Positions 1-5,797 of a stretch of DNA of 7,222 nucleotides are shown here, piece by piece; positions within the stretch are counted from its first letter, which is position 1, and every line of letters starts with the position of its first letter. The stretch covers positions 1-7,222 of the forward strand of contig JANYDP010000229.1 of the NCBI GenBank assembly GCA_025363535.1. The letters run 5' to 3'. Position numbers and translations under genes: made by a program. Below the pieces are notes generated by a model. It searched no databases and was not told where the DNA came from. It saw only the letters and a program-made list of their open reading frames with translations. This DNA comes from Verrucomicrobiota bacterium (GTDB lineage Bacteria; Verrucomicrobiota; Verrucomicrobiia; Limisphaerales; CAIQOK01).

Positions 1-403
1 GCAGATGATCCACCGTTTCAACGAGGGTTATTTCTCCGGCCTGATCACCGTGACCGGCGGACAGGACGTGACCAAGGGCGGGTTGAATTTCTTTGACGAG
101 GAGTTTTGTCTACGACGTATCGTCGAGAAACCCACTTCCGAACAAGTGGAACAGTTACGCCTCGACGGCTGGCTCAAGCCCGGCGACACGGTCTGGTACA
201 ACGCGGGCATCTACATCTTCAAAGCTTCGCTGTTTGAGTTCACCGCCAAGCTCCACAAATCTCCGCGCGGCGAATACGAACTGACCGACGCGATCAACGC
301 CCTGCTCAACACCCAGCACAAGATCGCCGGTTTGAAAATCGAAGGCCGCTGGGTGGACGTGCGCGATCCCGAAGTGCTGGCGTCGTTGGAAGAGGGCGTC
401 TAA
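1..403 (+). CDS. Sugar-phosphate nucleotidyltransferase, C-terminal part (5' end outside window)
   Basis: The reading frame is open from the first base, so the ATG at 5 is probably an internal Met and the gene starts upstream of the window. The visible 133 codons match the second half of the NTP_transferase fold (RmlA/ManC/GlmU-like enzymes, which join a nucleoside triphosphate to a sugar 1-phosphate and release pyrophosphate in the cytoplasm). Seen directly: the VEKP motif (about residue 41 from the ATG), where the family has a sugar-contacting Glu-Lys; the stretch WYNAGIYIF, typical of the strand holding the NAG sugar-binding motif; GEYELTDAI; and a closing GRWVDVRDPEVLASLE that resembles the G-W-x-D-x-x-x-P-E end of the family. 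There is no left-handed helix hexapeptide extension: the protein stops straight after the catalytic domain. Which nucleotide and sugar are used cannot be decided without the N-terminal GxGTR region. The gene ends with TAA, 14 bp from the convergent DUF2007 gene. Confidence 0.85.
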   Translation, partial: QMIHRFNEGYFSGLITVTGGQDVTKGGLNFFDEEFCLRRIVEKPTSEQVEQLRLDGWLKPGDTVWYNAGIYIFKASLFEFTAKLHKSPRGEYELTDAINALLNTQHKIAGLKIEGRWVDVRDPEVLASLEEGV

Positions 404-417
404 GCCTGACGCGACAA

Positions 418-627
418 TTAAAGTTCATCCTCGCGCTCGGTGTAAAACAACTGGTGGGCGCGGGGATAATCCGGCTCCGGCACGAGGACTTTCGCGAGGC
501 GGTTCAGGTCGCCGTCATCGGGCGGGACGGGGTCCACAAACTCTTGCGTGGCGGCGATGCCGTGCTTCTCCAGCATGACCACGAGCATCTCCGTGTTGAC
601 GACCGGGCCAGTGTAGAAAAGTTTCAC
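418..627 (-). CDS. Small DUF2007-type protein
   Basis: A 69-residue acidic cytoplasmic protein starting MKLFYTG and ending EREDEL. It has no signal peptide or membrane segment. The layout fits the DUF2007 ('putative signal transducing protein') domain: a first strand (KLFYTGP), a helix that in the family scans pairs of residues (NTEMLVVMLEKHGI), a second strand (AATQEFVDP), a loop rich in Pro and Asp (VPPDDGDLN), a strand (AKVLVPEPD) and a last helix with the YxRAHQLF pattern near the end. The length is usual for the family. The biochemical role of DUF2007 is not established, and I assign none. There is no Shine-Dalgarno sequence before the ATG. The perfect inverted repeat at 636-741 ends only 8 bp upstream of the start codon, so any promoter must lie in or beyond that repeat. 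The family assignment is by pattern only. The frame is supported by its compact, well-formed domain and its placement just after a convergent gene. Confidence 0.7.
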   Translation of the reverse strand: MKLFYTGPVVNTEMLVVMLEKHGIAATQEFVDPVPPDDGDLNRLAKVLVPEPDYPRAHQLFYTEREDEL

Positions 628-635
628 GCGCGGAA

Positions 636-741
636 TTTAACCACGAAATACACTAAACACACGAAAGAAGCCCTTGAAATCCAACACGCCGCGTAACTTC
701 CGATTTTGCGTTTCGTGTGTTTAGTGTATTTCGTGGTTAAA
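636..741. repeat. Perfect 31-bp inverted repeat with 44-bp spacer (CACGAAATA-type)
   Basis: Bases 636-666 are the exact reverse complement of 711-741, and pairing stops on both sides of each arm. Each arm is AT-rich against a GC-rich background and is built of a degenerate 9-bp unit. In the left arm the units are CACGAAATA (642-650), CACTAAACA (651-659) and CACGAAAGA (660-668, the last two bases falling outside the arm). The 44-bp spacer (667-710) is unrelated and GC-balanced. No transposase and no obvious flanking target duplication are seen, so this is a non-autonomous palindromic repeat (REP/MITE-like), not an IS. From general knowledge, similar ACCACGAAATACAC strings are dispersed in verrucomicrobial genomes and give spurious peptides such as TTKYTKHTK. 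RNA from either strand would fold into a long hairpin just ahead of the DUF2007 start codon. Confidence 0.9.
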
Positions 742-778
742 AATAAAAACAGTCCGGGCTTACGGAATGGCCAGCCGG
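739..778 (-). terminator. Possible intrinsic terminator after the pseudopilin region
   Basis: On the minus strand CCGGCT (778-773) can pair with AGCCCGG (760-754) with one bulged C and a 12-base loop. After a four-base gap comes a run of five T, an A and a further run of T (749-739). It lies after the pseudopilin gene and its decayed partner and directly before the inverted repeat. The stem is short, has a bulge and is spaced from the T run, so the call is tentative. Confidence 0.4.
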
Positions 779-874
779 TTGGTGGCGACACCGATATTTG
801 CAAAACCCCAATCACCACCAACACTTCAATCAGGGTCAAAGCCTTCGATCTCTTTTCTGAAACCTGGGTTTCAT
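760..874 (-). pseudogene. Decayed 5' end of a second prepilin-like gene
   Basis: An ATG at 874 overlaps the TGA of the upstream pseudopilin gene in an ATGA junction, the usual arrangement for translational coupling. It opens MKPRFQKRDRRL and then hits TGA after 12 codons. One base out of register, the same stretch encodes KALTLIEVLVVIGVL, an unmistakable type IV prepilin N-terminal segment with the conserved Glu at position 5 of the mature form. It is preceded by the basic leader that the ATG frame supplies. After this the hydrophobic helix is not continued. A third register reads GFANIGVATNRLAIP to a TAA at 762-760. The natural reading is a former second prepilin cistron, shortened to its first 30 or so codons and frameshifted. 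A single-base sequencing error could explain the first shift but not the loss of the rest of the gene. No start codon lies between the upstream gene's end and the prepilin motif in the motif's own frame. Confidence 0.65.
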
Positions 875-2088
875 CCCCGTGACCGGGCGATTTGTTTTCT
901 GATCCGGGCGCGGCGCACCTTCCGATCCAGCCAGCGCGCAATCAAGATCAAAACAAGAATCAACAGCAGCAACAGCAACAGCCATTTCGTGGCGTCGAAA
1001 CTTTCGTGCGCGGCCACGGCCAGTTGCTGCGGATACGCCAGCGTGTTGGTGATGAGCGCAGGCCGGGGCGGCAAGGGTGCGGCCGCAACCACTTTTGGCA
1101 CCGGCCGGTTAGTCGGGGGCGGCACGTCGGGAAAAACATTGGGCGTGGTCTGATGCGACAACGCCACCTGCTGGCCGGCGAGTGTTTGGTTGCCAGGCTT
1201 TGGAACAATCGGTGTGGGATAAGCGCGGGCCGGCGGTGCGCCCAAGGCGGCGATCTGCGCGTTGGGAGAAGCCGCCGAACCATGCGGGGCGACCGGCGGG
1301 TAATAAGGTGTCGGGCTTGGCCGACTGCCGCCGCTGCCACCTTGCCCGCCGGCTCCTCCAGTTCCACGACTCCCGCCACTCCCACCGCCACCGCCACCGC
1401 CGCCAGTCGCCGTGCTGCCGAGAATCGTCGGCCGCACGATGTCTTCCGTCAGGGTCATTTCGCCGGGCAATTTCGCCGCGACCGATTCCTCGACGTGGTT
1501 GTCGGAAAAAAGCAGGTTGCCGCGTTGGTCATGTGCGCCTTGGTACCACGGGCGGATGTGCGCCGGGCCGATGGCGACCATCGTTGCGGCGAAGGATAGC
1601 TCGGTACCGATGTTTTCATCACCCGCGAGAATGGAACCAGGAACGGACTGATCCGCTTTGAGGCCGATGAAGTAGCTGAGGTTGCGATTGTCGAACTGGT
1701 TGAAGCTCGGGGCGGGCTGGCGTAGCAGATCCGCAGGACAGGCGAGCGGTTTGGGCGTGCTGAGTTCGGGGGCGAGCGGACGGAAATGCTGGAAGGCAAA
1801 ATAAAAATTCCCCTGCATCTGGTAGCCGAGCGCGGCGAATTCCTCCGAGCCGCCGGCGTTGGTGGAAACCTGGGCGGGAAATTTTCCGCCGTGGTCATGC
1901 GCGAACAAGTGGGCGGCCAGGCCGGTTTGCTTGAGATTGTTGACGCACTGCACCTGCTTGGCGCGGGCCTTGGCCTGGCCGATGGCGGGCAGCAGCAGTG
2001 CCGCGAGAAGGCCGATGATCCCAATGACCACCAGCAGCTCAATCAAAGTGAACGCTCCTCTTCCGCGACTGATGTGCGCCGGGTTCAT
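871..2088 (-). CDS. Type II secretion/prepilin-like protein with C-terminal membrane anchor
   Basis: A 405-residue protein. The start chosen is the ATG at 2088, because the prepilin leader then has its usual short basic form (12 residues). A longer open frame to 2370 would overlap the lipoprotein gene and carry a non-pilin extension. AAAGG lies 11 bases upstream. Residues 13-36 (FTLIELLVVIGIIGLLAA and on) are the methylation and cleavage helix, with cleavage expected after Ala12 and Glu at mature position 5. Residues 37-215 are the pseudopilin body common in Verrucomicrobiota and Planctomycetota: NNLKQ, LACPADLLR, SYFIGLKA, SILAGDENI and GNLLFSDNHVEES, the last standing where H-X9-DG proteins have their DG motif. 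Residues 228-255 are almost pure Gly/Ser and 256-345 are Pro/Ala-rich. Residues 369-387 form a Leu-run membrane helix followed by an Arg/Lys-rich tail to the C-terminus. A terminator separates it from the efflux operon upstream, so it needs its own promoter, which I could not identify. It may be a minor pilin or an envelope protein sharing only the export signal. Confidence 0.85.
   Translation of the reverse strand: MNPAHISRGRGAFTLIELLVVIGIIGLLAALLLPAIGQAKARAKQVQCVNNLKQTGLAAHLFAHDHGGKFPAQVSTNAGGSEEFAALGYQMQGNFYFAFQHFRPLAPELSTPKPLACPADLLRQPAPSFNQFDNRNLSYFIGLKADQSVPGSILAGDENIGTELSFAATMVAIGPAHIRPWYQGAHDQRGNLLFSDNHVEESVAAKLPGEMTLTEDIVRPTILGSTATGGGGGGGGSGGSRGTGGAGGQGGSGGSRPSPTPYYPPVAPHGSAASPNAQIAALGAPPARAYPTPIVPKPGNQTLAGQQVALSHQTTPNVFPDVPPPTNRPVPKVVAAAPLPPRPALITNTLAYPQQLAVAAHESFDATKWLLLLLLLILVLILIARWLDRKVRRARIRKQIARSRG
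961..982. repeat. CAA/CAG trinucleotide run inside the pseudopilin gene
   Basis: Seven consecutive CAA or CAG triplets on the plus strand, read as CTG or TTG on the minus strand, encode the Leu run of the C-terminal membrane helix (residues 370-376 or so of the pseudopilin). The mixture of two triplets reduces but does not remove the chance of replication slippage, which would change helix length in steps of one Leu. Confidence 0.6.
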
Positions 2089-2151
2089 GCCGTTGCCAAC
2101 CTTTAGCACCACCCATGCCGCGTGGCAATGCTCGAAAAGACGCCGGTCGCG

Positions 2152-2201
2152 AAATGAAAACTGCGTGAGCCTCACACGTTCCGCGTGAAGCCCACGCATT
2201 T
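2152..2201 (-). terminator. Intrinsic terminator of the efflux/lipoprotein unit
   Basis: Read on the minus strand, GCGTGGGCTTCACGCG (2197-2182) pairs along its whole length with CGTGTGAGGCTCACGC (2178-2163), leaving a GAA loop. Thirteen pairs are Watson-Crick and three are G-U. An AAAAT stretch precedes the stem, and AGTTTTCATTT follows it, giving the uridine-rich tail. It begins 18 bases after the stop of the YXWGXW lipoprotein gene. In the opposite RNA the three wobble pairs become A-C mismatches, so the signal favours minus-strand transcripts, as expected for the operon. Confidence 0.75.
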
Positions 2202-2215
2202 TCACAACAACCAGA

Positions 2216-2560
2216 TCATCGCCAATACCCGCGAATCCAGACATGCCCGTGCCCGTGCCGCGCCCAGCGTCCCGGCATCCACAGCGCGTGCGGATGCGGT
2301 CCGACAGCCCAGCGTCCGCCGATCCAGAACCAGCGCCCGCGCCATTCCCAGCAGCCCGGCACCCAGACAAATTCCGGGCTGGGTGCGATGCCGACCACTT
2401 CCACCTGCGGCGGCGGCGGGGCTTCGGTCACCACCGTTTCGCCGCCCGCCGGGGCCGGTTCACGCACATAAACCACACGACGTTCCACACAGCCGCTGCC
2501 CAGCAGCAAGGTGCCGGCAAAGGCGGTTCCCATAATCCACGAAGATAATTTCGTTTTCAT
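2216..2560 (-). CDS. YXWGXW-repeat lipoprotein
   Basis: A 114-residue exported protein. Residues 1-23 form a signal peptide (basic MKTK, hydrophobic core to LLLGSG) followed by Cys24, the likely lipidated residue. The lipobox is atypical, with Leu at -4 and Gly at -3. After a short Pro/Glu-rich linker (residues 35-60) the C-terminal half is full of aromatic residues arranged as WVPGCWEWRGRWFWIGGRW, then WMPGRW, then WIRGYWR. This is the WxxGxW/YXWGXW repeat seen in many small envelope lipoproteins and BcpO-related proteins. The repeats presumably pack as short beta strands, but no molecular function is established for them. It starts 75 bp after the pump gene on the same strand, with no terminator that I can see between them, and ends at a strong terminator-like hairpin. 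It is therefore probably the last gene of the efflux operon. No clear Shine-Dalgarno precedes the ATG. Confidence 0.8.
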   Translation of the reverse strand: MKTKLSSWIMGTAFAGTLLLGSGCVERRVVYVREPAPAGGETVVTEAPPPPQVEVVGIAPSPEFVWVPGCWEWRGRWFWIGGRWAVGPHPHALWMPGRWARHGHGHVWIRGYWR

Positions 2561-2635
2561 AGTTGATGACTAATTTGTCACTTCATCATTCGACACAACC
2601 GCCGGCGAATTATTCATTCATCAGGCGCAGTGCCT

Positions 2636-5600
2636 TCAAGCTTCGGCTGCCGTCGCCAGCGTTGCCCCCGCTTCTGCAAAATCCGCGCCGATGGCTCCGG
2701 CCTCTTCGCCGGCGTGTTCCTTGGCGATCAGAATGTAGATCGAGGGAATCACCAACAGCGTGAAGATGGTGCCGAGCGCCATGCCGGATACGACCACCAG
2801 CCCGATGGAGTTGCGCGCCGCCGCGCCCGCACCGGACACCAAGGTCAGCGGGAAATGTCCGCACACGGTCGCCACGCTGGTCATCAGCACGGGCCGCAAA
2901 CGCGTCAACGCCGCCTCGCGCACGGCCTGGATTTTCGTGAGACCGCCGCGCTGAAGTTCGTTCGCGAACTCCACGATGAGGATGCCATTCTTGGTCACAA
3001 GGCCGACGAGCGTGACCAGCCCGACCTGCGCGTAGATGTTCAACGTGGTCGTCCAGCCGTCCGTCCAGAAGTGCAGGTTCGGATTCGGAAATTTCAGGAA
3101 GCAAAAGATCAGCGCGCCGAACATCGCCAGCGGCACGGAGCCGAGGATGATGATGAAGGGATCGCGGAAGCTGTTGAACTGCGCCGCCAGCACGAGGAAG
3201 ATCAACGCCAGCGCCAGCGCGAACGTGGGCAGAAACGAATTCCCTTCCCGCCGCAACTGCCGCGATTCGCCCGTGTATTCCAGCTTGTAACCCTGCGGTA
3301 GAATCTTCGCGGACTCGTCTTCAAAAAACTTCAGCGCGGTGTCGAGCGGCTGGAGGGCCACGCCGGAAATTTTTACCGCGTTCATCTGTTGGAAGCGGTT
3401 GAGCGCGCGCGGCGTGGTTTTTTTCTTGAACGTGGCAAAGGTGCTCAAAGGAATGAGCTGGCCGCCCGGGCCTTGCACGTAATTGTTTTCGAGCTGCGCC
3501 GGTTCCAGCCGTTCGACGCGCTTCAACTGCGGAATCACCTTGTAGCTGCGCCCGGCGAAGTTGAAGCGGTTCACAAAATTCCCGCCCACGAGCGCGGCCA
3601 GGTCCGAACCCACCGTCGCCATGTCCAGCCCGAGCGCGGCGACCTTGTCGCGATCCAGCACCAGCTCGACTTCCGGCTGGTCTATCTTCGTGTCAATGAT
3701 TGGCGGGAAGGCAAACATGCCGTTGGTCGCGGCCATCTGCTGCAACTTCTCGGCGAAGCCCAGAATTTCCTCCGGCTCGGCCGTGGCGGTCAAAATAAAC
3801 TCCACCGGAAAATCCCCGCCGCCGGGCAGTGCGGGCGGCGCGACCATCATGGCGCGGACGCCGGGAATCTTGTTCACGCTGGCCTGCACCTCCGGGATGA
3901 TTTGGAACACGGTGCGCTTCCGTGTGCCCCAGGGTTGCAGCACCATGCCGCTGATGCCGCCATCGGGAAAGGTGAGCTGAAACGTGCGATCCGTCTCGGG
4001 CACGCTCATCAACTTCTGGTTCAACGCCTCTGTGTAGAAGGTGGTTTGATCAATGGTCGCGTCTGCCGCGGCTTCCACTAGGCCGAGCGTGAAACCTTGA
4101 TCCTCCGGCGGGGCCAGTTCCTTCGCCTGCCACGCCATGTTGAACATCAGCACCGCCAGAATCGTCAACCCGATCCAGATGACGTACACCGCCGGACGCG
4201 CCCGCAGCGTCGCGTCCAGAATGCGCGCGTAGAATTTTCGCAACCGGTCAAAGGTGTGGTTGATCTTCGCGGTCAAGCCGTGTTCCTCGCGCTCGTGACT
4301 GAGCAATTTCGCCGACATCATCGGCGAGAGCGTCAACGCCACGACGCCGGAGATGAACACCGCGCCCGCCAGCGTCAACGCAAACTCGCGGAAGAGCGAA
4401 CCCGTCAACCCGCCTTGCAAACCAACGGGCGCATACACCGCTGCCAGCGTGATGGTCATGGCGATGATCGGCCCGATCAATTCCCGCGCCCCAACCAGCG
4501 CGGCGTTCGTGGGCGTCAGGCCATTGCGGATGTGCCGCTCCACATTCTCCACGATCACGATGGCGTCGTCCACCACGAGGCCGACCGACAGCACGACGGC
4601 CAGCAGCGTGAGCAGGTTCAGCGTGAAGCCGAACAACTGCATGAGAAACACCGCGCCGATGAGGGAGATGGGAATCGCCACCAGCGGAATCAGGACCGAG
4701 CGCAGCGAACCGAGGAAAAGAAAAATGACGACCGCCACGATGAAGAGCGTCTCCGTCAGCGTTTTGATGACTTCGCGCAACGCGTCGTCAATGTACTTGG
4801 TTGCGTCATAAGCGATGCGGCCCTTCAAGCCGATGGGCAGGTCACTCTGAATGGCGGCCATCTCTTTCCGCAGCCGCTTGATCACGTCGAGCGAGTTCGC
4901 ATTGGGCAAGGCCCAGATGCCCATGAACACGGCGCGTTCGCCGCTGAACCGCACTTCGGTGTCGTAATCTTCCGCACCGAGCGAAACATCCGCCACGTCG
5001 CGCAGCCGCACCAGGTTGTCGCCGGATCGTCGCAGCACGAGGTTTTGAAATTCTTCCACCGAACGCAAATCGGTGTTGGCCGTGAGATTGATCTGCACGA
5101 GCGAACCCTTGGTGCGGCCCACGGCGGAAAGGAAATTGTTCGCCGCGAGTTCCTGCCGCACCTGGTTGGGACTGATGTTGTAAGCCGCGAGCCGGTCAGG
5201 CTTGAGCCAGATGCGCATCGCAAATGTGCGGCCACCGAGAATGTCCGCGCGCTGCACACCTTCGAGAGCCGAGAGGCGTGGCTGCACCACGCGCACAAGA
5301 TAATCCGTGATCTGGTTCGCTTCGAGAATGTCCGACGTGAAACTCAAATACGCGGAGGCGAAACGCGAGTCGGCAGATTCAATGTTGATGACGGGCACCT
5401 CGGCTTCGGGCGGCAGATCGCGGCGGACCTGATCCACCTTGGAGCTGATTTCCGAGAGCGCCTTGTTCGCGTCGTAATTTAATTTCAACCGCGCCGTGAT
5501 CGTCGAGAGACCGAGCTTGCTGGCCGATTGCAGGTATTCAATGCCGTCTGCCGCCGCGATAACGCGCTCCAATGGCTGCGTGATGAAGCCGCGCACGAGT

Positions 5601-5773
5601 TCCGCCGGCGCGCCGACGTAGGCCGTGGTGATGGTGACCGTCGCGTTTTCGCTGCGCGGATATTGCCGTACGTTGAGCGAGCGGATGGCCTGGAACCCGG
5701 CGATGAGAATCACCAGGTTCACCACGACCGCGAGCACGGGGCGCTTGATGAATAAGTCGGTAAAGGATTTCAT
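2636..5773 (-). CDS. RND efflux pump, inner-membrane permease (HAE1 family)
   Basis: A 1045-residue proton-driven transporter of the AcrB/MexB/MexI type, full length for the family. It would trimerise in the inner membrane, take substrates from the periplasm and membrane, and hand them to an outer-membrane channel. Seen: the start MKSFTDLFIKRPVLAVVVNL (TM1 about residues 11-30); first porter domain from about 40 to 330; TM2-6 from about 340 to 490 with GLVVDDAIVIVENVERH carrying the two proton-relay aspartates at 402-403; second porter domain about 555-850; TM8-12 about 850-1018 with the relay lysine at 928 in LVGLVTKNGILIVEFANEL. All key proton-relay residues are present, so it should be active. 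The N-terminal sequence, with the RQYP motif, is closest in style to MexI/MuxB-like pumps. Compared with AcrB from memory, the loop before TM10 is longer by about 14 residues (near 895-909). It starts 24 bp after the adaptor gene and lacks a Shine-Dalgarno sequence. Substrate range cannot be told. Confidence 0.95.
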   Translation of the reverse strand: MKSFTDLFIKRPVLAVVVNLVILIAGFQAIRSLNVRQYPRSENATVTITTAYVGAPAELVRGFITQPLERVIAAADGIEYLQSASKLGLSTITARLKLNYDANKALSEISSKVDQVRRDLPPEAEVPVINIESADSRFASAYLSFTSDILEANQITDYLVRVVQPRLSALEGVQRADILGGRTFAMRIWLKPDRLAAYNISPNQVRQELAANNFLSAVGRTKGSLVQINLTANTDLRSVEEFQNLVLRRSGDNLVRLRDVADVSLGAEDYDTEVRFSGERAVFMGIWALPNANSLDVIKRLRKEMAAIQSDLPIGLKGRIAYDATKYIDDALREVIKTLTETLFIVAVVIFLFLGSLRSVLIPLVAIPISLIGAVFLMQLFGFTLNLLTLLAVVLSVGLVVDDAIVIVENVERHIRNGLTPTNAALVGARELIGPIIAMTITLAAVYAPVGLQGGLTGSLFREFALTLAGAVFISGVVALTLSPMMSAKLLSHEREEHGLTAKINHTFDRLRKFYARILDATLRARPAVYVIWIGLTILAVLMFNMAWQAKELAPPEDQGFTLGLVEAAADATIDQTTFYTEALNQKLMSVPETDRTFQLTFPDGGISGMVLQPWGTRKRTVFQIIPEVQASVNKIPGVRAMMVAPPALPGGGDFPVEFILTATAEPEEILGFAEKLQQMAATNGMFAFPPIIDTKIDQPEVELVLDRDKVAALGLDMATVGSDLAALVGGNFVNRFNFAGRSYKVIPQLKRVERLEPAQLENNYVQGPGGQLIPLSTFATFKKKTTPRALNRFQQMNAVKISGVALQPLDTALKFFEDESAKILPQGYKLEYTGESRQLRREGNSFLPTFALALALIFLVLAAQFNSFRDPFIIILGSVPLAMFGALIFCFLKFPNPNLHFWTDGWTTTLNIYAQVGLVTLVGLVTKNGILIVEFANELQRGGLTKIQAVREAALTRLRPVLMTSVATVCGHFPLTLVSGAGAAARNSIGLVVVSGMALGTIFTLLVIPSIYILIAKEHAGEEAGAIGADFAEAGATLATAAEA

Positions 5774-5797
5774 GACGAATGAAAATGAACCGCCCGC

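Noticed and set aside
396..412. Hairpin GCGTC / GACGC around the stop of the nucleotidyltransferase gene as a terminator
   Set aside because: The stem is only 5 bp with a 7-base loop and there is no T run after it on either strand. It may be chance, although a bidirectional stop between the convergent genes would be expected here.
636..741. CRISPR or insertion sequence
   Set aside because: There are only two copies, in inverted orientation, no direct repeat-spacer series, no transposase frame and no visible target duplication.
624..941. 105-codon minus-strand frame through the prepilin remnant and inverted repeat
   Set aside because: It begins inside the upstream pseudopilin gene in another register and then translates the inverted repeat twice (TTKYTKHTK, later VCLVYFVVKF). 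It is not a gene as such; only the embedded prepilin motif is meaningful and is recorded as a remnant.
892..1599. 235-codon plus-strand frame opposite the pseudopilin gene
   Set aside because: Its composition is dominated by Arg and Gln runs created by the opposite Leu and Gly codons. It has no recognisable domain or start signal.
2089..2151. Promoter for the pseudopilin gene (TTGCCA and TAAAGG 17 bp apart on the minus strand)
   Set aside because: The -10 match is poor and would coincide with the likely ribosome-binding AAAGG, leaving almost no leader. Not strong enough to annotate.
2089..2370. N-terminal extension of the pseudopilin frame to an ATG at 2370
   Set aside because: It would overlap the lipoprotein gene by about 150 bp, read through the terminator hairpin, and place the prepilin leader about 107 residues from the N-terminus, which no prepilin peptidase substrate would have. 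The frame there is a by-product of the GC-rich lipoprotein gene.
4097..5482. 461-codon open frame on the plus strand
   Set aside because: It lies wholly antisense to the RND pump gene, is very rich in Arg, His and Gln, and shows no domain. It is a typical shadow of a GC-rich membrane-protein gene.
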